A stretch of DNA of 64,000 bases from Centroberyx gerrardi (lineage: Eukaryota; Chordata; Actinopteri; Beryciformes; Berycidae). The translations under genes and the position numbers were made by a program. The DNA is taken from the NCBI RefSeq assembly GCF_048128805.1, contig NC_135997.1, positions 2,943,185-3,007,184 on the forward strand, given 5' to 3'. The notes under the pieces are model-generated. The model was given only the letters and a program-made list of their open reading frames with translations. It was not told the origin of the DNA and did no database searches. The first letter of the stretch is position 1, and each line of letters opens with the position of its first letter. Positions 53,101 to 64,000 of this stretch are shown one piece after another.

Positions 53101-54909
53101 TACCCGCAGTCTGAAGAGAGTTGGAAAAGCTCTGGACTAAAGTGAACCAGCCAAATGATCATTCAGGAGTGTAGATTTGAATGAGAATGACCGTTCTATC
53201 AATTTACATTCTATGGTTACTAATTTCATTTTTAAAATTTTTGTTAGTCACTTTTATGTTCTTCCTAGTAAAAAAAAACAGCAGTTTTTAAATTGCATCC
53301 TATGAAGCTATACATTACAGATTAAACTTTTCATTACTCACTATTTACTATAATAATAGTGGTAGTAATTAGTGCTAGTCTCTAATCCAGTTCTACTAGT
53401 TACTGTGCATTACTTACTAGTAACTATCACTTTTCCAACCTTGGCTTGTCACTAGTCTGCTGTTACTAGTTGCTATTCAATAGTAACTACTAGTATTTTG
53501 ACAACTTTTAGTTTTTATACCAAATGAAGACATTAACATTTTTGTTATTAGAGGACATATTTTTTTAAATCCTTGATCAAATGATGGTAGGTTTTACTAG
53601 TCAAACTGAAAATGTTGACAGTATTAAATCAAATAAAAATAGTCATCACTAAAAAACATACTAGTCCCTAATAGGATTGTGTGCAAAGTAAAATTGTAAC
53701 TGCGCCATCTTGAAAATACATATATTGAGTTTTTTTATTTCTGAAAATAATTCCTGTGAAAACACCTCCCACAAACAAGAATAATGTGTCTGTAATGTGG
53801 CTTCTGTGATTCTGTATACCCCTATAGAACAGTTTTATTATAAAAGTGACACTTTGCACTTTTACTTTGAAGGTGAAAACTTCCAACCGGAAGGAAAGTC
53901 TTGTCTGATCTTGGCTGAGTGATGACAGAGCTGCTGGAAGAACTACATGGAGCATTATGAGGAACTACACACACATAAAAAAAAACCCCGACAACATTGA
54001 CTTTAGCGGATATCGGTCCGTGTTTAATGAGTCCGACAGACCGAGAGAAAGAGAAAGTGCATTTACATTCATTTTTGGACACCAAGCTTTGCTGAATCAG
54101 CCATGTTATTAAACGGAGTCCATATGATTCAATGACTTATAAATGCGTTCAAACTGTTATTTAACACCAATACATGACAAAATCATATTTTACAAACTGT
54201 CATATCAGCCCGTTTAAACAAATATAACAGCTTGGTCAAACAGTGGTGACGCTATGAAGAGAACAGATGATATAACAATATCTACACAAATACATACATG
54301 TATATAAAAATATTTGAGGAGAGTGTGGATGGAACATAGCGTGAGTGTGTGTAAAATTACACTATGCACTACAATAAAATTCCTAGAAAGTGCAAAACAT
54401 TCATAATACATTTGGCCTGTGACCCTACATTGCATAAGTTCAGAAAGCTAACCTTTCTTTTGCTTTTCTTTACAATAGTGTGCAGCACAAGATGCAGACA
54501 ATACTTGCATCTTTCACATACCTACTAATTTGCACCATTTGAGAGCCAAAATAGTGTTAGTTAACATATGATACAAACATATTTCCCCCCTTAAGGAAAG
54601 TGATACATCAGGCAATTTTCGCCTTTTTCTTTTTTCGCCAATGCAGACGGACAATATGTCCAGCAACTGGCAACGAGGAGCGACGAGATGTTCCCGTGTG
54701 AGTGGACTGTTGCCCAAAGTTGCCACAAAAGTTTCTGTTTATCACCGTCTTAACACTTGTTATTATAATATATTATAATATTATTACCTTCATTTACATA
54801 TAAAAAGCAGAAAGCAGTAAAAGGTAGTGATCCATTTCAGAAGTGTTCAGAACCTGATTGGAAGGACTGTGATATCGAAGCCAATCCAGTCTTCATCAGA
54901 GAGGAAAGG
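53101..54909. other. Intergenic to prc1 3' UTR
   Basis: AT-rich. 53390-53520 repeats ACTAGT/TAGTAACTA motifs. The part from about 53815 to 54909 is plausibly the prc1 3' UTR. No further coding exon recognised. Confidence 0.45.
53834..53839 (-). promoter_or_regulatory. Candidate polyadenylation signal of prc1
   Basis: First clear minus-strand AATAAA after the prc1 stop codon, about 1.1 kb downstream. It would give a long, AT-rich 3' UTR covering roughly 54909-53815. An ATTAAA variant near 54025 is an alternative. Confidence 0.3.
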
Positions 54910-57900
54910 TCAAAGGTTAGTGATGGTGGAGTTCAGGATGTTGGGCTGGACCTTGGTGTTAGAGGCCTTGGACAGGTCTCGCTGTGGAAAAGGAAAAAGA
55001 CGGGCGTAAGTAAGATTCCTCCAACACAACAAGACAGGAGCTGATATTTATAAGCAATCTGTAACGCGCCATAAACAAATAGGCACTCGTTTTTTTCTTC
55101 TAATAAATAAAAAAAAATGACAGGTTGAAGTTGTTAGTGGTCATCAGTGAAAAAGAGGAAAGAAAACAAACAGCATCACACAGTCTGGCTAATGAGGTTT
55201 CTAACCCTGATTGATCTGTGAAACATTAGATTTTTACACAAATTAAAAAGGAAGAATCCACCCTCAGATTCTCTCTTCAACAGTATCATCAAACTGATGT
55301 TCAGTGCATTCCAGGAGATATTTTGTGATCAAGTGTTTAGTTTTGGTGAACCCACTTTCCCTCAACCTGCCTCGTCTACTTCTACTTCAGTTAGTGATTT
55401 CCTAGATTTCCCAGAATGCCTTTCAACGACACCCAGAGAACGGGTGTGAACTTGTTGCTTTCATTATGCGTAGGTGGAGAGAGCGATAGCGAAAACATAG
55501 TAACAACAAGAAAGTGGGTTTTTCCAGTCAAGAAAAAGCGCGTCACGCCCCTTACTAAAAACTCAACCTGTCTTGTGGCTGCATTGCTTTCTGGTCTCTC
55601 TCCTGCTCCTGTGGGTGGAGAAATTGGTCTCTCTCCTCTTCTACGATGGATTTCTCCCTGTATGATTGTTGAACGTCTCTTGGTGCAAAATGGCGGCTCT
55701 AGAAAGAAGCCCTCGCTCTTTGATTCTGAGGGACTGACACCAAAACCTGACGTTTACCGCTGATGTTTTACATCCTGAAACATTTTCTCATATCAAACTC
55801 CATTGTAGCTGCTGGAAATATCTGGAGGTGACATCACCTCGTCTACGATTGACCAGTTATCAGCAGGAATAAGAAAATACACCAAACAACAAAATGGGCC
55901 CAGAAATGCAAGGAACATCACCAATAGCTGTTTTTTTTAAACACTGTTTAAGTGTTTTAGGGTGGATTTTCCTTCAATTAATAGCATGCAATTTAGTTAA
56001 ATGGCATTAGTCAGCATCACAGCAGGTGTTAGAAATCCAAACACACCTTGACTGAACAGATTCGGTGTTGATCAACTCCTTCTAAAACATAAATTTATAT
56101 CATTAGCATTTTGTATAGCGACATCAAAAACCTCTACAATATACTCAACTGTGTGTTGCTGTGCATGAATAAGAAAATACAAAGAAAAAAAAAAAATAGA
56201 AACTAAAATAAAAATTACCACAAACTCTGAATATGTGCTGGCAACAGAGGTTATGCTGAAGTTACGCTGTGGACTAGCGGGGGTCAGCAACGCACCGCTC
56301 AGAGGGGCGGCCTTCACCTGGGCCTGGTTCTCCTTGTTGCAGCCCTGCAGCGCTGGGTGGGGCGGTTTACCGTGAGCCGGCGTCCGCGCTGCTGGAGCCT
56401 GGAAGACGCACAGCAGGAGAGACGCAGCGGAAATCAGACAACTGGGACCAATTCATCCTCTTCATAACATTTGCAGGGCTTAAAGCAAAAAAAAATTCTG
56501 AGCCTGAAATGTTCCTGACTGAAGGGGGGGGGGGGGGGGGGTAGTCAGCATCCCGCACCATTTATTTCTCTATAAAACAAGTCCAATAACAAGAACTAAA
56601 ACAACTGACACATTTCTGTGCTGAATGAATGAATATTCAACATACAGCATTATTAATCTATAAACCTAGTGCAATAAGGAGAACTGTGGAGCCCCCCAGG
56701 GGTCACCTGGTACAAAAAAAAAAAAAAAATCAGTGGGCACGGTTTTCTTACTATTTACTCCTAAACCGTGCCCACAGATCAGTAAACCATGCGCACGGAT
56801 TTGTAATATCTACTTTGGTAACATCAAAGAGGGACTTTTAGGCCTATATACAGTGAGCCATAGCCATTACACACAGCTTGGCATACATATAGTGAGCTGT
56901 AATAGCCATTAGGCACCTAGGCCTATATGTGAACCATAACCATTGATTGATCACACCAGTAGGTCTAATTTATGATCCAATGTGTGTTTTGGTGACAATA
57001 TGAAACTTATTTATCCCTATAAATCACACTTGTGGAAAAAGTATGTTAATGTATACATCTATAAATTTTATATGCAACTCTGTGGGCCGCTGTGGTGTCG
57101 CTGTTTGACGTTATCAATGCACATATTACAAATCCGTGTGCACAGTCTACTAATCCACGGACATCGTTTAGGACTCTGTGCGCACTGATTACTAATTCGA
57201 GGGCACGGTTTACTAATCCATGCGCACGGTTTACTATTCCGTGCGCGGTTTACCAATCGGTGCCCCTATGGATTTCCACATCAATTATTTTTTTCTTACC
57301 AGATGACCCCTGGGGAGCTCCGTAGAGAACAGTCAAAGCAATGCCACATTTTTATGCTGAATGACGACTGTAAATCAGCTGTAAATTGTCAAAGACAGAT
57401 CATGTTCCGGTCTGTCATTGCTGCTGGAGCGGAGTGGCAGCTGTAACTGTCGCTCCCGGCAATGTGGTCAGATATCGGAGTGCGCGCACAGCGGCGTTGT
57501 GTCTGGGATTTACCTCATGTCAAAAGAGCACTTTCTTTCTGCTGGTGCCGTACAGCATCTTTGAGCACACGGTGCAGAACAAACACCCGGTTCCCTTAAT
57601 TTGATGCACCAAGTGTCAAACGATTTTCCGTCTACACCCGTTTATTCAATCCATGCCTATCGCTGTTTGTTTTTTACTCCTCTCTCAGTGACGCGTGTAT
57701 CTTCACCAGCTTTCATAAACTGCGTTTCCATATTTCAGCTGTGCTACACCACGGAATCGGTGCTACATGGTGATAGAAAGTAGCTCGCTGTTATAATTGT
57801 AAAATATTGCTTTGCTTCATTAAACATGATTGGATAAAACGCATAAAAAACAAAAACACACAAGGAGTGAGTTTTTTTTTCTTTTTTTTCCCCGAGAATA

Positions 57901-60900
57901 GTTTCGAGAATAGTTTGTGAATCTAAAACGTCCATACGCTGGAAATCCGGCACATTGCCGGAGGTCTTTGAGCCCTGCATTTGAATGTTTGGTGGTCACT
58001 GGTCTGATTATAATGGAACTTGGAGGAATGATGCATCTTGTTAGATGCATACTGGCCGAAGGGGCGCCTGCATCATTTTTGGGGGACGACATGTTTACAT
58101 TCAGTAGATGCAGAATGGCTAAAGGACTGAAAAGAAAACAAACCTTATTTGCTGAGAGTGGGGGGCGGGACACAGGTGAGCGACAGACAGCTCCACCATA
58201 GGCTGAGCGCATGGTGCTGTTAGAGTTGGCACTAGAGATGCTGGAGGTGGCGTTAAGCTGGTAAAAGATGGAGGGACAGATAGAGGGAGGATTAGTGCTA
58301 ACACAGCCTGCATACACTCAGTCCAGATACTTAAGAAGAGACTGGCATTTAGGCAAAGAACTGATATTATTAGCATAAAAGTAAGCCATGCTTTGGGTTT
58401 ATGCTACGACAGGAAACGTAATTGTACAACCTTTCTTGACTTATTGGGCGTAGTAGTGCCGAGGAATCTGCGTTTGGTGGGCGTCCGTACTGCTGTCCCA
58501 TACAGCATGTCCTCCTCGGTCTGTTTGCTCTTCTTGAGATGCTGTTGGGATTTGTAAAAAGAGGCTGCATCACATTTCTCAGCAAATATACAGGCCCAGT
58601 TTGAATAAGAACAAGACAACTTGCTTACCCTCTCTAGTTTCTCCTTTTCCTTCTCTATGCGATGCAGCTCCCACTGTTCCTCCACGTACTGCAGAAACAT
58701 CTGACCGTTCACTAGAAACTCCCGTCCCTGCTCACTTTCCCACGCATCTATCTGGGCTTTCAGTTTCTTTTCGAGCTAAAGAAAAAAAAAAACATACATG
58801 CAATTAATGTGTATTATAGGTTTTTAATGAATGAATGAAAATGAATAAATCATAGGTGACCATCACATCGTACCTTGGGCAGGCTTTTATGCAGGTCAGA
58901 CCTCTGTTTCTCCTCTTTGAGAAGATTCCCTCCTCTGTTAGTGAATCTCGTTGGATCTGTAGCTTTTTTCTGGGAATGAGAAAGACGGGTGAGACAGATC
59001 AAGACCTTGGTTAAACACTTTTTCCTAACATGCACTAATTTAAGCAGATTAAATAAAAGACTGACATAACTCTTAATTAGCCTTTCCTGTTGTGACTCAA
59101 TGAGCACACTGAGCGAACCAAATAAGACATCTTATTTTGTCTCTATTCTGTTAAGTTTTCATGGGCATGCCCAGTCTCATGTTTTTCCAGTTCATTCCAT
59201 TTGCAATTTCCAGTATTTTTGATTACGCAAATTGAGAAGGGCTATATATGTTATACTCTGCCATCTCCTGTCTAATTTAATTGGCTCTAGTGCCACTGCA
59301 ACTTCAGATGGATTGGGTAAGTTCAGGACAGTTTCTTGCATGGTCTCGCCTTGACTTTGTTAGAGATGGGTGTTAGGGAAAAGCTTCCTTTTCTCCTGGA
59401 AAGAGTGCTCACCTCCAGCTCCTGGAAGAGTCTCCAGCTGTCCTCCCATTGGTGAACCCCTTCAAAAAGCTCCTTGTGCTCTTCATAATGCTGCTTCAGA
59501 CGCTGGATCTCAGCATCATGCAGACCCAACAGCTCCTCAGTAAAATCCTCTGAAATAATAAAATACAGCTGCCGTCTTAGTCTTTTTTTTTTTTTTTTAA
59601 ATACATACACCAATATTATTCTGACTTAAGATGGCCAAAATCTCAAAAATATTGAACCTACCGCTAAAATATGGCACAAAAGCCTGCCGCTGGTTAGTGC
59701 TAAAGAAGCACTTTTCCCAAAACACAGCTATCTCGGAGCGGATGGCGTCGATAACGTTGCGGATGTTCAGCAGTTTGAGCTCCTCCAGATGCTGGACCTC
59801 TGCTTGTAACTGATGGAGGGAATATGAAGAGTAAACTGAGCTACAAACAGCAACCACAGTAATGACAGCCAGGAATAATAAATAGAACTAAATTGCCGTT
59901 ATACAGGGCACTGGGGTTTTCACTTACCGCCTCCAGGTTCTTCTTCTTGGACGTGACCATGTGTTCAGAAAAGGCCTCTCTCTCCTCCTGGGGAACCTGC
60001 AGTCTGTCCCACAGCTGCTGGATCCTCTCTCGCTGACTCTCACACGTCGCCTCATTCTCTGCCTTGCGTTCCTCCAGCTGCAGCACCAACATGGCAGACA
60101 GTGGCACCAGTTAGCACATTACACTCATCATCATACACCGTGATTACACATCATGTCTGTCCAGGGGTTTTAATTTGATTTGTTAAGCCTTTGACCAAAG
60201 TGAAATGCAGTGGTTACAGCACTGTAATGTTCTAATATTTCACCCAGTGCACATATCAGGGTTCCCACACTTACTTGGACAAATTCAAGGACTCAAAATT
60301 GTCATGTTTTGGGTAAGACATGACAGTGGTCAGAAGACATCATAGAGGCTTATTTATTTACTTATTATCTTGTCTTTCAAGGTCTCATTTTATTTTTCTC
60401 AAATCCTCAAACTTCAAGGATTTTCCATGGCCCATAAGAACCCTGATATACATTTCCCAATTTCCTCACAGGGATCATTAGAGTTTAATTTAATCAAATA
60501 TGTTGTAAAACCACTTTACCTGGCAGAGGAGCAGTTTGAGTGATGTAATATTGTCTCTGGAAAGGCAGAAAGACTCCTCGTCCTCACAGACGATGTCCTT
60601 CTCAAAGCTGGTCTCAGGGATCTGGTCCAGGTCTTCCATGCACAAGATGATCTGCCTTTTGACGTCCACAAACTCAGCGTACCGCCTCCCCTGCACAGAT
60701 GGAGAGCAGCATACCATTCAGTATGTGAATCTACCTTTTCAGCATTTCCCATGAACAGACGCATTTGTGGCAACTGACCCAAATATCACCAAATATCCAA
60801 ATATCAGACAGCTCTACCACAAATCTAATCCCTGGAATGATTTAATGTATCACTATTGTCGGATGAAAACCTCCAAAATGTCAACTTTTCAGGAATTAAG

Positions 60901-62276
60901 GAAATCAGCCTTGCTTTTAGACTGCCACCCATGCGTTTTTCAGTTTATCTAGTTGGTTTTAAAAGGTTTCATAAACCCAAGGGCTGCAGAATTTTCTCAG
61001 CCTATAAAGAAGCAAGTGGATCCCTCAATTGAGGTTTAAACATGCTCGCTGTCGGGTCTTCACCCAACAGCGACGATATTAAATGACATGGGGCTGAAGA
61101 AACAAGATGACCGTGTTGCACGTGCAGAGTTCTTTCCACTACTCTCCGTCTGCCACCACCACCTATAACCTGTAAACCTGGGGGAAACGTTGCTTTCCTA
61201 CTCATCTAGTCAAAATAAACTACATGTTCTAATACACCCGGCTCCCACCTTCTCTGCGGTCTGGCTGGCGATGTGCTGGCGGAAGTTTTCCAGCTGTTCC
61301 AGGGAAGGGACAGAGTCTGGAGCGATGCCATACGGCATGGAGCACAAGATGTCACACAGGTCCTGGTCCTGCTCCACCAGCTCCTTCAGCCGCTGCATCC
61401 GCTGGGTCTTCTCCTTCACCAGAACCTCCACTCGTGTGCGGATGTCCTTCTCTTGCTGCAGCATGCTGATACTGTCCTCCTCCTGGATATACAGAAAGGA
61501 AACAACAAAAACAAGAAACTGTCAATTTTCAAGACGTGGTGTTTCTCAAGCCAGTTCCATCACACATTCATTAATGTCAGAGGCTGTTAGTCTTCAGCCA
61601 ATAACTATAGTGATTGGGATTGTTTGTTAACAAACTTATTTCGTTATATATCAGGTTTTTTTTAATATATTTGTTTTTTGTGAACTCATATTGTGGATAA
61701 TCAGAAAAAGTAGTATTTAAGATATAAGCTAATAAATTGAGCTATCAGCCGATCGTCAACAGTTTCTAGCAGTAAGTATGGGCAGTGTTAACAGAAACAG
61801 GTTATTCGTCAATGCGCATTATGTTAGCACTGAAACTGTTCCAGTAGTGGTTACCTCAAACGTGGGCAGCTGAAGTTCCAGGCAGAGTTTCTCCATTTCT
61901 TTCCGGCATGCCTGAATGCTGATTATTAGTCTCTTCTTCAGAGATTCCTCTTCTGCAATCATCATATCCAGTAAGCCCTGGTAGAGGTATAAATCAGATC
62001 AGTGTATTCAGAAGGATGATGCCACAGACAAAACAAAGAGAGGAATTGGAGAAAAAACAGAATAGCCTGTAAAACTGGGTTTCCTCACAGGTAGCTCACT
62101 TTTTTTTAGGACAATCTGAACTTAAAGATGTCATGCAAAACAATTTGCACCTCACTGCATGTGGCTTCTGAGTATTCTAATAATGTTTCCTCACATTAGG
62201 GCTTTGAATGAGTTCCAATAGCCTTAGTTTCACTCATAAGGGTTGTTGTGTTCTTGTAGAAAGTCCCTCCCCCATT

Positions 62277-62320
<44 letters not shown>

Positions 62321-63005
62321 CTGACTGTGTAAAACTCACTCCAATGGTAACCTATCCATATAGGCTGAAACTTTTTCAAAAGCCAGGGAAAAGTTATAAC
62401 GTTACACAGATTATAATAAAAAGCCCTGATCCTGATAGAAGCGATGCAAACAACAAAAGAGCAGCACCAGCAGGTGCAGACGGCAGGCGTAACGTTACAG
62501 GTGTATGGAAGTGAAGCAGCAGGAGGATTTAACATATGATGCCTCACCTTAATGTGGTTCTTGACCACATTTGTCCTCTGTAGTCTCTGGTCCTCTGGGA
62601 TACCAATCTCTTCCCATATGTCCTTCAGATGGCACAGAGCTTTATTCAAGCATGCCACAGACTCGGCTGCGAGCACCTCACTGCATGAACGGAGAGCAAC
62701 GGGGCATTTTGAGCAAATAATTCATTCAAAAAGACGATTTGCAGGCACTATAAAGTAGCTAACAAAACACCGAAATACAAATGTAATGTTAATGTGTTAG
62801 TTAACGTTAAGTTCCCGTAAGTTAATGTTACCTAACGTTAACGTTAACCGCAACAACTTAACTTAGCCATAGTAACGTTAGTTGGCAAGGGAGTTTCATT
62901 AACGCTAGCTCCTGGCTAAGCGAACAGCTAACGTTAATTTTACACCGTTTAAAAATTCAAAGTCGCGAAAATGTATTATTAGTAAAAGCGTTACCTCTTT
63001 CTCAT
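54910..63005 (-). CDS. prc1: Protein regulator of cytokinesis 1, 608 aa
   Basis: PRC1/Ase1/MAP65 family protein that crosslinks antiparallel microtubules at the spindle midzone. Fourteen coding exons on the minus strand: 63005-62995, 62680-62548, 61977-61855, 61482-61249, 60690-60520, 60077-59928, 59809-59662, 59549-59413, 58969-58874, 58775-58629, 58541-58431, 58257-58144, 56398-56219 and 54981-54910. All have GT-AG borders and keep frame, for 608 aa against 620 in human. Residues 1-48 carry the dimerisation motif (DIWEEIGIPEDQRLQR); a long coiled-coil rod follows (VKRQIILCMEDLD, ATCESQRERIQQLWDRLQ). The spectrin-type microtubule-binding part includes FTNRGGNLLKEEKQR. The tail holds two CDK-type sites, Thr470 (RTPTKRR) and Thr481 (TTPNKSRK), at the same numbering as human, a KEN box at about 547-549, and the conserved RNFSITSVASTYSEF block. 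Exon 13 joins the last exon as SEFV-RDLSK, like the human short C-terminal splice form. I cannot tell whether it is the a or b fish paralogue. Confidence 0.96.
55247..55977. mobile_element. F1 MITE copy f in the last prc1 intron
   Basis: Full-length copy between TTAA sites (55243-55246 and 55978-55981), with inverted ends AGGAAGAATCCACCCTC and TAGGGTGGATTTTCCTTC. It is the longest copy (about 730 bp) and is in the same orientation as copy b. Confidence 0.75.
56524..56541. repeat. 18-base G run in prc1 intron 12
   Basis: GAAGG(18)TAGTC; similar G or C runs lie at 20478-20490 and 34674-34687. Confidence 0.9.
56682..57325. mobile_element. TIR element in prc1 intron 12 with an internal GTGCGCACGG array
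   Basis: Ends TGTGGAGCCCCCCAGGGGTC and GACCCCTGGGGAGCTCCGTA are inverted repeats (TIR about 30 bp, extending to CCTGGTA/TACCAG). GAGAAC occurs just outside both ends. The interior carries degenerate tandem copies of a unit built on ACGGTTTACTAATCCGTGCG, clustered at 57115-57265 and, inverted, at 56735-56815. Confidence 0.65.
60257..60445. mobile_element. hAT-like MITE (CAGGGTTCCCAC family) in prc1 intron 5
   Basis: CAGGGTTCCCACACTTACTT at the left and CCATGGCCCATAAGAACCCTG at the right, flanked by ATAT on both sides. 189 bp with no coding content. Confidence 0.65.
60830..61085. repeat. Dispersed repeat family B, copy 3, reversed, in prc1 intron 4
   Basis: Plus-strand CCTCCAAAATGTCAACTTTTC, CAGCCTTGCTTTTAGACTG, AAAAGGTTTCATAAACCC and CCTCAATTGAGG are reverse complements of the family B blocks. 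Confidence 0.6.
62763..62940. repeat. TAACGTTA-rich stretch in prc1 intron 1
   Basis: AACGTT occurs repeatedly (GTTAACGTTAAG, CTAACGTTAACGTTAACC, GTAACGTTAG, CTAACGTTAAT) along with ACGCTAGC. Isolated copies also occur at 45196 and 4172. Confidence 0.7.
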
Positions 63006-63093
63006 GGTTGAATTCCAGGCTTAGTTTTTGGTTAGTTTTGAACAAGCTAACATCCAGAGACACGGTGCGGAGTGTCACCTCTGCCTGCGCCGT

Positions 63094-63152
63094 CCAATCC
63101 GTTTGTACACAATTCAAAATACGCTTACAAGACCAGTCTGCTCTCTGATTGG
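63094..63152 (-). promoter_or_regulatory. prc1 proximal promoter: two CCAAT boxes and a CHR-like element
   Basis: Reading toward prc1 there is a CCAAT box in direct orientation at 63152-63148, a TTTGAA at 63118-63113 that matches the CHR core of G2/M promoters, and an inverted CCAAT (ATTGG) at 63098-63094. All lie 90-150 bp upstream of the ATG. CCAAT plus CHR is the known arrangement of DREAM/MuvB and NF-Y controlled mitotic genes, which fits PRC1. No TATA box was seen. The assignment is by motif only. Confidence 0.5.
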
Positions 63153-63429
63153 CTAGTTCTTTGGGTGCGCGTACGTAGGGACACGACGCCTGCCGGTGGG
63201 AGTTTCAGCCGTGTGCCCAAACAGAAACCGCCCATCGCCAGAAGACTCATGAATAAAATCGAGCACGCCAGTATTATGTTGGTCGGGTGTGGCGCGGCGT
63301 TCTGTCACTCTAAGCGACAACGGTGCTATTGTTGGCAGGCTGGAGAATTCATATCATTCTGACATACATTAGTCATATTAAAACATAACATTTCCATGGA
63401 GGAAGAAAAAACAAAATGTGTTAAAAACA

Positions 63430-63435
63430 TTTATT
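63430..63435 (-). promoter_or_regulatory. Candidate polyadenylation signal of vps33b
   Basis: AATAAA on the minus strand about 145 bp past the vps33b stop codon. Cleavage would fall near 63410, leaving roughly 400 bp to the prc1 start. Confidence 0.5.
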
Positions 63436-63579
63436 CATTTATACATCTTTTTACACTTCATTTGCTGTCATACATGGATAACTGAACATTTTCCATTTGG
63501 TAATGCAAGGGACGTTAAAAGTGACTGCAGGAATGTCTCGAATGTCTGTCCATCATGAGGCTGTAGGCTGTCCTGGAAT

Positions 63580-63659
63580 TCATACATGGTTGTCCAGCAA
63601 AGCTTCTAGGAGTCTTGCACTGTTTGTAATCGCAGTTGTCACCACTATGAATTTGTAAC
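63580..63659 (-). CDS. vps33b: VPS33B C-terminal coding exon (partial gene, runs off the right edge)
   Basis: Last coding exon of a Sec1/Munc18-family protein of the CHEVI (VPS33B-VIPAR) trafficking complex. A pyrimidine-rich acceptor (reading minus, TTTTCTTTTTCTAG, AG at 63661-63660) is followed by a split codon and then the 25-residue C-terminus, which contains YKFIVVTTAITNSARLLEAL and ends with TGA at 63582-63580. The TTA-TNSARL core matches the C-terminus of vertebrate VPS33B as I remember it. Independent support is position: in human, VPS33B lies immediately upstream of PRC1 on the same strand, as here. Only 80 coding bases are visible, and no earlier exon was recognised between 63662 and 64000. 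The stop is about 575 bp from the prc1 start codon. Confidence 0.8.
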
Positions 63660-64000
63660 CTAGAAAAAGAAAACAGAATAAAGTTTATTAAGACACATTT
63701 TTGCATTTATTTCTTAGCTTTCAGGTCATGTAGTCGAAGCAAACATTAGATCTAATGTATATTAAGTTATGGGCTATGTTTTCATTCCTAATCTCTCGTA
63801 AAAGCAATAATTTCTCCACACATCAGTTGCAAAAGCTGTAGATACAGTTTCTGACAACTAAACACGTTAAAAGGAGGATACTGGTGTCATTTAGAGTTAT
63901 AGCCCATTTACTACTGTCTTAGTTTACATTTCCCCTAATCGTTTTATAATGCATGTCCTTTGTATGTACATTTTGTTTTTTTAAATGCACTTTTTTGTTG

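Overview
This window reads as a piece of a ray-finned fish (teleost, probably percomorph-type) nuclear chromosome. Five vertebrate genes can be recognised. They have normal GT-AG introns and are embedded in typical fish repeats: L2/Maui-like and RTE/Rex-like LINEs, a LINE with an R2-type C-terminus, TTAA-flanked and hAT-like MITEs, and many CA, GA and C/G-homopolymer tracts. No bacterial-type operon, CRISPR array, rRNA or intact tRNA gene is visible. The species cannot be named from sequence alone.

Layout. Bases 1-32,000 hold no protein-coding gene that I can recognise. They are an intergenic stretch (or remote 5' region of c1qtnf4) made of microsatellites, degraded LINEs, SINE-like pieces and MITEs, with a few complex, non-repetitive islands that could be regulatory. 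c1qtnf4 (+, CDS 32100-33791) encodes a secreted protein with two C1q domains. Every gene after it is on the minus strand: ndufs3 (CDS 45409 to 37984, 7 exons, complex I 30-kDa subunit), ptpmt1 (52132 to 46828, 4 exons, mitochondrial phosphatidylglycerophosphate phosphatase), prc1 (63005 to 54910, 14 exons, midzone microtubule crosslinker) and the last coding exon of vps33b (63659-63580, the rest lying beyond the right edge). All exon junctions of ndufs3, ptpmt1 and prc1 were worked out by hand and keep frame, giving proteins of 260, 183 and 608 residues.

How it fits together. c1qtnf4, ndufs3 and ptpmt1 correspond to the human 11p11.2 cluster. prc1 and vps33b are adjacent, same-strand neighbours at human 15q26.1. 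The window therefore spans a join between two human synteny blocks at about 52.2-53.8 kb. ndufs3 and ptpmt1 both serve the inner mitochondrial membrane (complex I assembly and activity, and cardiolipin synthesis), and their adjacency is conserved in human. prc1 carries CCAAT and CHR-like promoter motifs of a G2/M gene.

The most unusual content is transposon architecture rather than a new gene system: a TTAA-flanked MITE family present in at least seven copies, one of which contains an intact hAT-like element with a perfect 8-bp target duplication; a LINE fragment with CCHC and endonuclease-like motifs nested inside a TIR element in ptpmt1 intron 1; a 12-bp minisatellite that contains the ptpmt1 stop codon; and a long acidic linker between the two C1q domains of c1qtnf4.
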